DNA of 60,340 nt from Actinomortierella ambigua. Lineage: Eukaryota; Mortierellomycota; Mortierellomycetes; Mortierellales; Mortierellaceae. The notes under the pieces are model-generated. The model did not search any database and was not told where the DNA came from. It was given only the letters and a program-made list of their open reading frames with translations. A program made the translations under genes and the position numbers. Location: NCBI GenBank assembly GCA_016098155.1, contig JAAAJB010000152.1, positions 1-60,340 on the forward strand, written 5' to 3'. Positions 25,848 through 39,151 of this stretch are shown piece by piece (within the stretch, counting starts at the first letter, position 1; the number at the start of each line of letters is the position of its first letter).

Positions 25848-28800
25848 TCAAGGTGGAGTGATACCCGCAGCTCGGTGCCACAGAACATAAGCGCCCAGAC
25901 CAACCAGCATGAATCCGCCCGACATGAGCATCGTCGACGGTTGGTTCATTAGTGGCTGGTTGCGCTTCGCCATCGGGAACACAAACTGCGCCCACGAGAA
26001 CTCGTGTGGATGATGTTGGTGATGACCATTCGGTGTAGTCGCTGTCATCTTCTTCGAGCCCTCTGTCTTTCCTGTCGGCGTCATCACAGTGACCGTCGTC
26101 GTTGACACTGAAGAAGGCAGAGAAGCAGAGGACCCATTTGGCGATCCTGGCGTCGTGGCCGACGTCGGCGATGTCGGCGTCAGTGTCGCGAGGTACTCCG
26201 TCTGTCGCGTCAGCTCTCGTACTTTCTCCTTCTCCGCTTGCAACTCCTTCGCCAGCCCTTCCCGGTTGTCCTTCAGCAAACGCACCTCCGCCTGCTGTAA
26301 TTTGACCTTCTTCTCCAACGACTCTACGAGCTTGTGAGTTCCCTCTAGCGCACTCGTCAATACCTGTATCTCAAGGTCTTTCTCTCGTGCATGATTAGGT
26401 CCTGTTGCTGATGTCTTCTTCCACTCTTCAATCTCCTGACGAGCAGCTTCCAGCGCCCTCGCCATCTCCATCTGATGGGTCTGGATCATCTCCTCTCGGG
26501 CTTGGCGCGCCTCGATGGTCAGCCGCTCCAGCGCCGCCGCATGGAACGCCTCCAACGCAATCACAGCCGCCTCTTGCTCTGTTCGTAACGACTCCAACGT
26601 CTGGGTCTGCTCTGCCGCCAGCTCAGCCAACATGTCCTTGGCTTGGTCACGCTCCAGTTTCACCTGCGTCATCTCCACCATTGCTTCCGCCAGCTCCTTG
26701 CGCATCGTATCACTCTCAGAAATCACCGTGGCCATATCTTCCTTGGACCGCAGCATCTGCTGCTCCATCTCTGACTGTACCGTCTCCAGTTGCCGTGCCA
26801 TCTTCTCCAGCTCAGCCGCGTGTCTCATAGCCCGTTCTTCCATCAGTCGATCATAGTCGATCGTCGGCGAAGCAGAGGCCGCCTTGATCTGAGAGTGATG
26901 ATGATGCCCTCCGTTCTGTGAATGCATGCTGTTCTTGCGACTTTGTTGTTGTTGCTGCTTTGTCACGACAAACACTTTGCCCAGGTCGTCCAGTCCATGC
27001 CGGAGTTGCTGCAGATCACCGTTCGTCTCTTGTGACCGCACCAATTCGTGTTGGAGACGAGAGACCAGTAGATCAAAGTTACTATCCTGTCCGCCGCCAT
27101 GGTTCGGCAGCGCGCCGCTCTGTGTACCGTTGGCTGTTCCATTGGCCCCTCCTTGGCCCTTGGTGGATGCCAGACTCGCCGTGGATCCTGATCGAATTCG
27201 GGCGCTATTAGTGTACGTTTTTGCAATTGGGATTGAGGTGTTAATAAACAAGACAGACACGCCTCTTTAGTCATGAACAGAAAGGGAGAACAAAATGATA
27301 TCCTTACTCATTAGGTGGGCTGCCCGAGGATGACAAGGCGAGGCGTGAGATGAAGATTCTGCAGGCGACCTTCTCGTGCAACACTAATTTAATAAGAGTC
27401 AAGAACAGTAAGAATCAAGGCTACATGACATAAGATGCGTGTTGTTCCCTCGGGGGCAAGGAATTAAAAGGAAGATAAGCGCCCTGCTGTCATTGTTTGT
27501 ATTGTGCATGATGTTGTGATCACTGATGGCCACGGTGTCCATACGTATGATACGTATGATACACACATCCCTGTTTTTTTTCATTCCCGAGCTGGTGTGA
27601 TGGAGAAAGGGAGGGGGGGTGTCCATTGTGTTGATGTGAGGGCAATACACTGCGATCACACTACCAAGTTTTCCTTGAGATGAAGGAGTAGGGCAGGAGA
27701 TGGAAAGAACCGCTAGCTTTGGCATGCATAGCCAGAGGGCACATGGGCGTTCCAGGACACGCATGCGCAGGGTGTATGTGCTGCCTAGACTCAAGGTCCA
27801 TTCTGTCGTTCTTTCGCTCTTACAAGAGTTTTAAATGGGAACACAGTGAGAGAGACAGGCAGAGAAGGGGGGGGGAGCACGGAGTGGGGGATGGGGACCC
27901 AGACAACTTACTTGTGCCATTCTCGTCCATGATATCAATACCAAACTCGAGATTGTCATTTGGATTCAACTGGAAGGGCTCACTCTCGACACCCTCTGGG
28001 CATAAACGACGTCCATTCAAGAACGTGCCGTTGCTCGACTTCAAGTCGCGGATATAGACCTGGTGCACGGGCGGGAGGGAGGGAGAGGTTTAAAACAAAC
28101 GGTGAGACAACAAGGTACCTGTTGTTTTGGTGTCACTGGCGACAGTCAACTGACATTTTCTGGTTTTTTTTTTACCTTGCTGTTCTCTGACCAGACTTCG
28201 GCATGAACACGACTGAGGACTTTGGAGTCAAAGTAGCCATTGGTAGGACCTGGAGCGGTACTGACGCCAGTCTGTCGACCAATCTTAATCTTTGTGTGCT
28301 CGGGCAGCTCAAAGGTTTTGAGAGCAAAGGTGTTGTTGAGTGGTTCCAGGACGAGGACGGGGTGGTTTGGCCGTCCATTTGCGGAGGCGGTGCTGTTGAT
28401 AGAGGAGTAGGGAGCGCTCATATGCACGTTTCTGATGGGACCTGAAGAGTTGGCGGTGTTGCTGGTTGTGGAGAGGAGTGAGGAGAGCGAGGAGGAAGAG
28501 GAGGAGGCACTGGCGAGCGAGTAAGGGTGTGTGGTGGAGGTGGCGGCGGCGGTAGCAGTGGAGAAGGCAGCAGCAGAGACGGCAGAGACGGCAGGCGATG
28601 TGACCTGGGAGGTAGTTGGTTGGCGTTTTGGGAGGAGGATGCCCTGGGAAGAGTGCAGCAGATTATGCGCGGGCTGGACGATGGTGGACGTTGAGCTGAC
28701 AGAGGACGCTGCGAAAGGGAGAGGTGGAGTGAAGAAAGTGAGAGAAAGTGGGGGGGGGGGGAGAGAGAGAGAGGCAAGAGAGAGAGAGGGAGTGAGAGAA

Positions 28801-29777
28801 AGAGAGAGAGAGAGGAGAGAAGAAAGGAGGGATGTGTGTGAAAAACAATCCCAGGGGGTGGTGGCGGAGAAGAAAAGAGCGAGAGAGAGAGTTGGTGAGT
28901 TGAGTGTGGATGAAATTGAAATGTGCGATGATGTTGACACCGACAACCTCTGTCTTCCCCCTTCTTCCCTCCTCTTCCCAAAAAAAAAAAGGATACGAAA
29001 TATACTCGGCTGAGAAGCAACCTTCCTTCCCTTCACGCACCCTCAACTCTAATACTCACGCAGGCTAATGGCATATACGACAAGAGTACAATGGACCCAC
29101 ACACCGACACGAACACAGGATCCATGGCCAACATAAACCGAACACCGAGTTCATTGCATTCTCGGCAGCACAAGCCAACCCATGATACTATAAGAAATGA
29201 ACATCCCAATCCCAACCACACGTCTAAAAAGCATGGGCCGCTCTCTCTTCTTCCCCCCCTCCCTCTCTCACTCTCCTTTTGCCTTGTTCCTGTCTGCCTT
29301 GTTGTGGTCCCTTTCGACATCACAAGCCCTTTTTCTCTCCCTTTCTTGCACCCTTCTTCCCTTCCTTCTTCCTCCCCATGGGTTGTCTGCAACGGTCCTG
29401 TATTCTGGGCAGCATTGTGGGTGGTGAGATCATCCTCTCCTGATCACACATGACATGGCCTATCACTTAACCCCCCGCATCACCACTACCCCCTGTCCTC
29501 CTCACCTCCACCACCACACCGTTGATCATCACATACTGCGCGACTTGTTGCGGATAGGAAGCGACGGGTAGTACGATGATGTTGTTGGGCCTGTCATAGT
29601 TGCCGACGACGGGGGCACACCAAAGTACCCATTCGTCGATCCGTTGCTATGGCTCATCTTGCGCATGCCTGGCGAGGAAACCGGCGATGGATAGACTGTG
29701 GAAGACAAAGTCGTAGTCGACGAGATCGAGTGCGTATCTGCACCAGCCAGGGTCGGGCTGTCTTTGCGGGCGGCCAT
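25848..29777 (-). CDS. SLMAP / Far9-Far10-like FHA, coiled-coil, tail-anchored protein (STRIPAK)
   Basis: Five exons on the minus strand: 29777-29537, 28708-28176, 28059-27912, 27383-27308, 27204-25848; 784 residues. SLMAP, yeast Far9/Far10, Neurospora HAM-4 and Sordaria PRO45 are the phosphothreonine-binding, membrane-anchored subunit of the STRIPAK complex, which controls cell fusion, growth and septation signalling. Seen here: a Ser-rich start; an FHA domain (about 195-320) with KIGRQ, LSRVHAEVW and SSNGTFLNG, the expected phospho-binding residues; the post-FHA block LHEKVACRIFIS; a Glu/Gln/Lys-rich coiled coil (about 440-690); and a last-30-residue hydrophobic segment (MLMSGGFMLVGLGAYVLW), a tail anchor for ER/outer nuclear or mitochondrial membrane. 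All four junctions keep frame, and the FHA is split across exons 2-4. Domain order is the SLMAP order; exact orthology needs a tree. Confidence 0.92.
28709..29536 (-). other. 828-bp first intron of the FHA gene with CT repeats
   Basis: The donor GTATGT follows codon 80 plus one base, and the acceptor is TTTCGCAG. In sense it is strongly CT-rich (28740-28900). The exon 2 frame stays open into these repeats, so an ORF search alone would wrongly extend the coding region. Confidence 0.85.
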
Positions 29778-32700
29778 TATCCCTTTGACGGTCTACGAAG
29801 GTTAGAGTCTTGTTGTTTTTTTGTTTTGTATAGTTTGTTTGTTCTGTTGGTTAGAATGGAGGCGGCAAAGTGTGCAATGAACAAGAGACGGCAATGAAGA
29901 GAAACTGAATGAGCAATGAGAAGTGAAAAAAGAGGAAGAGAAGAAAAAGAAGAGGAGGAAGAAGAAGAAGCGATCAAAGAAGGAAGGAGGCCATTTTGGG
30001 CAGTGTTGTTGATGTGCTGAGAGGGTGGTGGAGGAGGTGCTGGTGGTGCTGGTGGGGGAGGGGAGTGCGTTGAGGCAGGCAAGGCTAAGGGGGTGGTGCA
30101 GGATGCTTACTCACTCGACTCAATTGAACACGGAGAAAGAGAAAGAGAGAGAAGAGAAAGAAAGTGAGAGGAAAAAAAAAGGAAAAAGAGTCGTGGGTCG
30201 AGAGACAACACACAACGGGCGTTCTGGAATGGACCGACGGACGGAGGCGCCCAGTAGAGTGGGAAGTATGGCGTATCTCTGCAAGTTATGTGTTTACTGA
30301 GCCTTAGCACAGCGTCGAGGTGCAAGGTCAATGGGGAATGAATGAACAAAGAAAAGACAATGAATGAAGCGGAGCAATGTCGTCCTCTTTTCTTTTTCCC
30401 CCGCCAAAAGAGTTGAGACAACAGGGTCAATCATATTCATCACCACCACCTCTCTTCATATGTCATATCAACCTATCACAGTTGTGATAGTGGGGCCAAG
30501 CAGGTGAAGACAAGAGTGCTCTTGGGCTTCTCACAATCCAAACAATCCAAACAAACAAACAAAGCAAGGTGAAGCAAACACACACACACGCACACATACA
30601 CGAGAACAACGCACTTCAAAAGGGAGCAAGGTGGTTTGTCTGTAGACAGCCACCGTAAAATTCATTCCATGAGGATGCTCTTTCCTCTTTGCTGTCAAGA
30701 AACATGTAATGGACGTGATATAGACATGGTCTCGCTCGCTCTCTTTTTCTCTCTCGCAACGCTCGCTCAAGCGGCATGTAGGCATATCTTGAACGCTCAT
30801 TTTCCTCAGATGCACAGTCATCTTATCCTTCTCTCTTCGCTCTCGCCGTCCATGGCCCACTGGACACTGTGCCATTGGAGAGATGAAAAAGCCCTTGGTT
30901 TCACACACATACACACACACCTCCGCGCAGGCAGGGTGACTTGACTTGCATCGCTGCTACCACTTGTCTTCTTTTGATTGAGAGCACTTTTTTTTGGAGC
31001 GAGCAGAAAAAAAAAACATACAATGTGGGTGGTAAGATTCGTACAAGCTTATTCAGGCTTACGCTAACCTCCAGCCGCAATTGCTCTTTTTCTTTTGCCC
31101 TGTTGCCCTAGGCTGAGTCTCTCTCTCTCTCTCTCCTCGGAATGAGACGAGATGCAGAGATGGACAAGAACAAGGAAACATGAGAACTAGGCCTGCCAAA
31201 GCAGCCTCGATCTTTATGCAACATCATTATACATCCAAGCATTGATAGACATGAAGACGTAGGGATCCCCCTCCTCCCCTCCTTCTAGGACAGGGGGAAG
31301 AGAGGGAAACGGGTGGGCTCATCCCCTGCTGCTCCAGAATCTTGGAGACCTCCGAACATGGTGGTGGCATGTCTGCTCCTTCAATATCTCTTTTTTTTTG
31401 GCGGCAGAATCTGTGCGAAGAGTAGAGATGGGCATTCCCCACAGTCCACTTGTTTGGCGGGAAACAATGAAATGTGCTGGTGGGTGATTACGAATTCGTA
31501 CTTTCAATCATACAGTTACACGAACAAACCCTAATGGGAAACATTGGAAGAAAGGGCGTTGAACGTACAAAGTGTATGAAAGACCAATCAAGAATAGGAA
31601 AAGGAGGGTGGGGGGAGGGAGGGAGGGTGAACAGCAACATGTGGAGCTTTGTACCGATCAAATGTAACGGGCCACCATCATCCTTGTTCCCCTGCAGTTT
31701 CTCCAAGGTTGTCCGAAATGGCCAAAAAGGCATTACGGGAAGTAGCTGTCCTGAGTGTCTCCTTGAAACGCCTTGTTTCGCAGATTTGCCCAAAAAAACA
31801 TTGGAGGCTCCTAAAGACTCATCCCTGCATGCAGGTATAAGCCCATCGGCTTCCTTTCATTGTCATAGGGAAACGCCACCTTAGAGGCGTCCTGCAGAGA
31901 CGCGAAAAAAGGGTGTAGCTGGATGGAAAGGGTTGATGACTTGAAGCAACCACACCACACACAACGCGTAAGGAGTGGACTGGACGTGTCGCCGCAGAGC
32001 ACGACTCCTTCTTCCTTGTAGCGATTTGCTCACATGAATCTTCTGGGTAGAGGAGGATCAAACGGCAACTTTACTGAAAGGCACACGCGAGGAGAGAGAG
32101 AGAGAGGGAGGGAGTGAGGGAAGGAGGGAGAGAGGAGAGGGAGGCTGCCCGCCTGGATCGGCATATCCAATGGTAATCCGCGCTTGAAAGGAATGCTATT
32201 CCATCATCTCCTGCCCTCCCCTGCATGCCGATTTTCTTATTCTGCCCTCCTCTGTCTCTCGTATACTTGGGCTGCAGCCCGAGCCGAGACGGCATGCATC
32301 ATGCGCGAAGACGGTAGATTCTCATACCAGGAAGAAGAGGATAAGATTATGGATGATGAGCCTTTGTCTCAATGTCAGATAAGTATGAACGCGATCCCAG
32401 CGTTGCTATGCAGCATGGCGCTCATATTCTTCGTGTCCCCTAAATTGCCACCCTCTTTTAAATGTCGTTTTGCTTGAAGAACCGCAGAAATAGTGAGGCT
32501 CAGAGTAGTTCCACACGGTAGACCCCTGTACCTTCTTAGAGTTCTCTGTAGAGGGGTGTGCACATGTGTGGCAAGTTCTACTAAGGCACAAGGTATATTT
32601 GTGTAAACAAGAGTCAACCCTCTCATAATGATTCCGCATCCTTGCTACCTCGCCCCGCTGCCTATACTTGAGAGAACGAAATAATAATATCAGGTTTGCT

Positions 32701-35354
32701 GATATGTTTGTCACTCATCATTGGTCGCTCAATGGATTCCTTCCTGTTAGAAGGGACGGAGCAAATACGGTAGCTCCAAGGCACGGAAGGAGAATCCAGT
32801 GCATGCTACCTCACTTATGGGGTCTCTCGATTCGGACTCTCTAGTTAGCAGATCTAACAAATGCTATGGCATTTTGGTGAGGTCCTATTGAGGGACCCAA
32901 TGTACAAAAGTTATCTGCGTGCCCTTGGAGCAGGATATTATTGGGACTGTAGACTGGCCTCCTCCACTCCAGAAAGCAAGGTAGAACGTGAATTTCAATA
33001 AGCCGAGTACTTCCTCGTCGTTACGCTGCAAAAATTCCCAAACCAATAGTCGCGCGTCTGATTTTCGTTACCACATGTGCATCCATTACTTCCCTTTCGC
33101 TGCTGCGCCTGTGTGAACTCTTGCTGCTTTCAACACAGGCGCAAGACTCTTGGAAATATCCGCTGTCAGGGTTAGTTGACAGAGTGACGGACTCTTTGTA
33201 TTTTTGCCAACGGACCCGCCATGGTAACGAAAAAAAAAGTGGACAAAGAATCGAGTCGTTCACTGTACGGGTGGATCGGTGGATTCATAAATGCCCTTTC
33301 GATGAACAACACGCATCCTTTATTCACCTTGTGATCCCTGAATACATTCAAGAAACTTTTGCATAGGTGTCCGAATGACAGCTCAAAGATACTTGGGTAA
33401 TACGGGGGTGCTCAGGCCAGACGTTAATTTTCACTGCCCGACATTTTGTGCTCAAAGAAAAGATCTGTGGAGGCACTTGAGCACATGTTCCGTTAGGTTG
33501 CTTCCTTTTTACTCTAGTAGGATGCATAGTCTGCCAAGAAATGAGCGTGCCGCCTCGTTTTTTCTTAACACTAAAATTCTGCGTGGTGCGACTTGCAGCC
33601 AAGAATTTGCTTCGTGGCAAGTATGCATCCTACCACCAAGGCGAATCGGCTATCATTTCTCTGCAGTTCAAGAAACAGACAAGATCGAAAGCATAGCGGT
33701 AGTCAAGTCAGCGCAGTCAGCGCATAAGCGCTGGTTAAGGATAGAGGCTGGCTCTTCTCTGCACAGATGGGATTCATTCCAAGAAAGGCAGCGTGATGGA
33801 TACTAGTTCGATGGGGCCTATGGTGAACAGGAAGGGTGATTATATGAATCGCAGAGCTTTTACATAGGGGGTTGGCAATGACAAACTTTGTCGGTGAAAC
33901 TTTCCTTAGGTGCTACTGCGCACCAAACCGGGATAATTACACATGTATCTACCCAACCATGCACTCCTTGTTCCTGAAAGACTCTGACCCTAGAGTGCAT
34001 TGATATTAGTTAAACCTAGGACTTGAGACTAGTGGCAGTGGCGAATACCGTGACATGTCTCGAACAATGAGTACATTGAAGGAAATGAGTGCGACGATTG
34101 GGTATTCTGAATCCTATGAGTGCAATTGTTCTCTCTGAAGAGTCCACTCTATCATTGCACGCCACTTCTCTATTTTTACTCTTACTTTCGCGTTCACGAG
34201 CCTGCTAAATGGTACAGGTGCAAGACGTATTCACACAACAGTAAGGGGTAATGACTGGGGTTGTGAACAGAGGGAGGAGGGTGGAGTGCGTGGTTGTGTT
34301 TAACAAACAACAATAGACAGCCCACCTGGAACAATTGCCCGTAACCATACCGAAAAAGGGTCTCTGGATGACATAGAGTTTTGGAGAAGGACATGCAGGT
34401 ACGGGGTGCAAGGTACCCTCCCTTTCTTTTCTCCAAAAACCTTCGCACTTTGTTTTGTACTGTACGATCTGGACACATATGGCGAGCAGGCATTTGGGGG
34501 GGGGGAACAGGTGAATGACCGGAGCAGACCAAAAAACCTTCATCATTTTCCATGCCCTGTCGTTGTTCATCCCAGGCTATTGCGATCTTCATTAATCTCT
34601 GTCGCGAGGCAATCCAGCTTGTTTATTTGATTCTTGTTCAAGAGTAGCCATACAGAAAGAACGAGGGACATGCCGAGAAAAAAAATAAAAAACGCGGCCA
34701 GGAGTGGGCTCCTCACTTGAATTTATTCATGCGGCGATATCTCCAATGGGTAGGGCGAGGGAAAATGGCCATTCTTTTACTCCTCCACATGCAAACAAGG
34801 GGTGGAAACACGAAAGGTACCATGTAGAGGTACCTTTAGCGTCCTCAGAGTGGAGAAGGAAGGAGAGAGACCATGGATATTCCGGCAGCAAACAGTGGAG
34901 AGCCTGTCCACGTACAGTACCGTACAGTACTGGCACCGAGTCGACTGACATTGTTGTTGTTCGACTTGCTCACAATAACAACAACAGGAACAAAAAAGGG
35001 GGAGAGATATGGCCGAGCAATTGACTTTCTCTCCATTCTATCGAATCTCTCCCATGCCTGTCTTCCACAAGGTTGAGCCCATTCTGCGCTGGATTACGCT
35101 ACTTGTTGTGTTCCTGTTCCTGTGCACATATTCTGTTAGTCATGAGCATTATTGGGAAAAAAACAGCAGAGGTATAAGAAGATGCAAGAGCGCCCACTTC
35201 TTTTGTTTCTTTTCTTCTTTTCTTGTCTAGCAGGTTCGCCCTTCTTCATTTGCTTAATTTTTGGCCTTTACCCTCTGCCCTTCACCTTACCTTAGTCCAC
35301 ATATCTTGCCATTCTTCCCCCCTGCGGCCCTCTCCCCCCTTGATTCCCAATATC
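29778..35354. other. 5.6-kb gene-poor region
   Basis: I see no protein family, tRNA or transposon here. The left edge (29880-29990) is GA-rich on the + strand, hence the CT-rich leader of the minus strand FHA gene. Short repeats are (CA)n at 30579-30600 and about 30906-30920, (CT)n at 31119-31134, (GA)n at about 32090-32106, and a perfect 10-bp tandem duplicate CGTACAGTAC at 34911-34930. The longest frame, 33375-33806 (+), has an unremarkable translation. Base composition is more even than in the genic parts. Confidence 0.55.
35173..35178 (+). promoter_or_regulatory. Candidate TATA box of the lipase gene
   Basis: TATAAG 177 bp before the ATG at 35355, followed by a pyrimidine-rich leader. 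Position and sequence fit a core promoter, but there is no independent support. Confidence 0.35.
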
Positions 35355-37654
35355 ATGACATCCCCATCTCCCATGCATGCCAAAAAGGGGTTGAGTCGAG
35401 CTTTGACCTCCCCCTCCTCCACCTCTTCCGTTATGTTCCTCGCCATGTTACTGGGCAGCTCGCTCTTGGCTACCGTGCACGGAGCACCTGCTCCTGTGCC
35501 AACCTATGCTCTTGATTACCAGGGTGTCCCTAGCAGCAGCAGCAGCAGCAGCAGCAGTGGTGCAGTAGAGTCTGTAGCCCCTACTCCCACGGCTACCGTA
35601 CCGGTCTTCTTCGAGCATTTCCCTTGGCCAACGTTGTCGCATACTGCAACGCCGGAACCGACTACTTCTTCCTCAGTCGATGAGGATCATTCTGTCCCTA
35701 CTCCTGCTTCTCCTTCGCCTACAGATGCAACCTCTCCTACCCTTGCTGCTGACCCTGTACCAACGCCAATTGGTCGCCCTGAGAGTGGTACCTTTGTATC
35801 ACTGCCGTATGATGCACCGGAGATGCATTTTGATGACCAGTTTAGTGATGACGATTTGATTGCTGTCGATGATGAGGAAGAGGCGGTGGGTGAAGCCATG
35901 GCAGATTCTCCATCGACCAACAGGTCGGTGGTGTCATCTCGCCAAAAGCCATATGTGAACAACTGGAGGTGCAAGCCCACGCCGCAAAAGCCCGCTGTTG
36001 TGCTCGTTCATTCCACGCTGCTGACAGCCAACTCGTGGGACTTTATCGCACCCAAGCTTTTGAAAGAAGGTAAGACGATGGACAAATGTCCACAACAAAC
36101 AAACAAAAAACAACAACCGCCATACAAAAATAAGAAGGATCTGCAAATTGTTCAAAACGATTGAATGGGAAGCCGGGCTTGGGATCCCTATCACTGGGGC
36201 ACACATACCCGAGGTGGAATGGGGGAGGGGGTAGGTGCAGGTGAAGATTTGAAGGTACCATCGGGTACTTTGAAGTTTGTGAAACTTGGGATAAAAAAGT
36301 GAGCCCAGATTCTTTGCTCCGTTCCGACGTTCTGGTCCGTGGTAACTGACCACTGTCTGCTTACTCCTCGTCGTTCTTATCCCCGACATGCATGGTGGTA
36401 CTTTGCATGCACACCATACTCCAAATATGCACACCACGTCTTCTACATATTCTTTTGTTTTCTCTCTTTATCCTCCGATGCTTCTTACTGCATGCTCATT
36501 CGTTTTTTTTAAAACACCAAACCCTCTATATTCTTTCTTTAAAAAATCCACCATGTCCCAGGATACTGTGTCTTTGCGCTGACCTATGGCAAGATTGACC
36601 GGGTGCCCTTGGTAGGTGGAGTCGACTATCTGGAAAACTCAGCGGCCCAGCTCGGCGACTTTGTCAACCAGGTATTGCAGGTGACCAACTCGACCCAGGT
36701 CAACCTTGTTGGCCATTCGCAAGGTGGCATTATTGGTCGTTATTGGATGAAGTTTTTGGACGGCCAAGGTAAAGTCAAGCGCTATGTCGGCATCAGCCCG
36801 ATTCAGCAGGGCACTACTCTCAGTGGCATTGTGCTGCTCGGCAAGGTTACGGGACTCTTTGGCCCCGCGCAACCGGCCGTCGATTATTTCTGTCCTGGAT
36901 GCTACCAGATGGTAAGATGGGTTACGAGAGACAAAAAAAAAAAGGCCGAATTGCCAAAGCACGCCTGAAGATATGATTTGGCATTACTGGAATGCATAGA
37001 TAAGAAAACTAAAAGGAGGAGAGCTCTATTTTTTTTGTATGCATGGGATGGTCGCTGCATGCATTTCTAGGTGTATGATTCGAAGTTTATGGAGAATCTC
37101 AACAACGGCGGAGACACTATTCCAGGTGTTGTCCATTCAAACCTCGCTACCAGGTACGTACTTGCAACTGCACGCCGTGTTCTATTTTCTTTGTATGCGC
37201 CTTGTCGGCGTGCGGAAGAAACCTATGCAGACAAAAAAAAAAGTACGTAGACTACAGCCTTTATCGGAGAAATGATGTACATGTGTTAACTTGGCTCTAT
37301 GGGTGTCGGGGGATCAACGCCAACTCCATTCTTCATCACAAACTTCCAGGACGGACCAGATTGTCACGCCATGGAGAAACAGTTTCCAGAAGGGCCCATC
37401 GACCAACAATATCCTCCAAGATCTCTGTAAGTATTTTTGCTCCATTCATTTTATTTCATCCGCAAAATTTGAAAGATTCCAAGTTGCTACAGTCTAATAA
37501 TGATTTCGCTCCATATTGGTTTTTGATTCTAGGTCTCCTGGCATTGAATGAGCACTTGACAATCATCACCAATCCGATCACCACCCGTTGGGTGCTCAAT
37601 CAACTCGACCCTGCGAAGGCACAGAGCGTTGGCTGCCTGTCATTCTTCGGTTAA
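35355..37654 (+). CDS. Secreted lipase/esterase, class 2 (EstA-like alpha/beta hydrolase)
   Basis: Five exons: 35355-36069, 36562-36911, 37071-37153, 37350-37426, 37533-37654; 448 residues. It should hydrolyse acylglycerols or esters outside the cell. A hydrophobic segment near residues 24-40 (FLAMLLGSSLLATVHG) before Ala-Pro looks like a signal peptide; an alternative in-frame ATG lies at 35373. A linker of about 160 residues, Ser/Thr/Pro-rich then acidic, precedes the hydrolase. Fold landmarks: PAVVLVHSTLLTANSWD (oxyanion strand), the nucleophile elbow GHSQGG with Ser291, Asp385 in TDQIVTP, and His416 in NEHLTII, together a full catalytic triad. The last four Cys-containing segments (FCPGCYQM, DLCLL, GCLSF) match disulphide-bearing fungal homologues in style. 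All junctions keep frame. Confidence 0.92.
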
Positions 37655-39151
37655 AGATAGACTCTTCACATTCCATAGAAAATTCGGTTTTCATGGGTGA
37701 TGGTTTGAGATGAGTAAGCGCACATGAGGGGGGGGGGAGATCAGGAAGTAAAACAAAAGAAAGGAGAGGCGCGGAGGAAGGAAGTTGAGACGCGAATTGA
37801 GCCCGCAGACAGATATAGCCTTTCCATTTTGTCCGCCATTCCTTGGCTATTGGGTAATCTTGTATATCCCATTTTTTTTATGTTTCTTCCTCTCACCCTC
37901 TGCATTCCATGGTCCAAAGTTTTGGCCTCGCTGGGCTCATATCATTCTTCTTTCCATAAGACCGTCATAAATTACTGTTCTTTTTTTTCTTTACCATTTT
38001 CCCATGCTCGCTCATTGTGGAATCATATTGTCCATCTTTTGTGTTACCATGGTTCTCTTTGAGAATGTTAAGGGTCTCACTTCTGCCTGGGAAAGCTGGC
38101 ACGCGGGGTATTTGCTCCACCTATCCTACGCAAGAGACCGATCACCCTCTTCCACTGGCATGGAGATGGGAGAATGGGAGTCAGAGACAGGAGGGAGGGT
38201 GGTCGCTTATCATTCTCATGTAAGCATTCAGTAAGATTCTCGGCAATTGGGTTGCCATAATGGTGATAGTGAACGATTGGGACGACCGGAAAGGAGGATA
38301 TTCGCCAATGTTGAGAGGCGTGTATAGCCATAGCTCAAAAAAAAAAAAATGATGGATGCCTGCTAGTTGAAAATTAAGAGGAAAAATTTTATTAGAAGAG
38401 AAACAATCAAAAGTGACGGAGCAGTGATTGAATGTTGCAACCTCCAAAAAATGGAGGGGCAATCCCCCGGACAAAACTCACCGAATGCTAGGAGTGCTAT
38501 CTTACTCCTGAATACCATTCGATTGCTGTCCATCGGTATCTCTCCCAAGCAAAAATGTTACATCCAGCATCTGTACACCAAATCTCCGCTCTTTAAGGTT
38601 TCTGTGGCAAAATGGCGTAGCACTTATCACAAAACCCAAAAAAATGAATGGGCGTGGAAAGGATTGAACCAACCTTTCAAGGGTACTTTCTGAGAAAGTG
38701 AAAAGGACAATTGTTGTAGAATTTGATTTGTAAATTGTGCTAACACGCCCGTGAAAAAATCAGATTTTTGAGTATTTGTACCAGTGTCTCCAGACAACCT
38801 AAGCGAAATCTTTCTCAATGCACCTGTCTCTACCCCCTGTTTGATGAAGGACCATGCTCTTCAAGCTGAATGGGGAGTTGGGCAACTGATAAAGAGCCTG
38901 CTTGACCACCATGCTCTCTTTTATGTTTGCATATTTCTAAGGGCTACGGCGTAACCAGCCCCCTTGTAGCATACGCGTGCCTTTTCCACATGCCTTGCCC
39001 CACGGCCTCTGGTCTGGTCATGCACTCCTACCTGTGATTTTTGCTATTTAGAGTGATTCCAGCAATACACCTGAAGAACATCGAGACTCTCACCGTTTGA
39101 TCATTTTTTAATTTTTTTTGGGTTGTTTTACAATCAAAAAGAGAATGCAGA
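37655..39151. other. Convergent intergenic spacer, nothing recognised
   Basis: Separates the ends of the lipase and the DENN/C1 gene. It contains a G run (37729-37737), T and A runs, and a small hairpin near 38671-38690 discussed among rejected items. No coding or RNA gene is supported. Confidence 0.5.

Noticed and set aside
33375..33806. 143-codon frame in the gene-poor block
   Set aside because: Mixed, unremarkable translation, no splice partners or family similarity seen; expected by chance in 5 kb.
38671..38690. Hairpin with a B-box-like GGTTCAATCC on the minus strand, suggesting a tRNA
   Set aside because: The loop is 10 bases, and no matching D arm, anticodon arm or acceptor stem could be placed around it.
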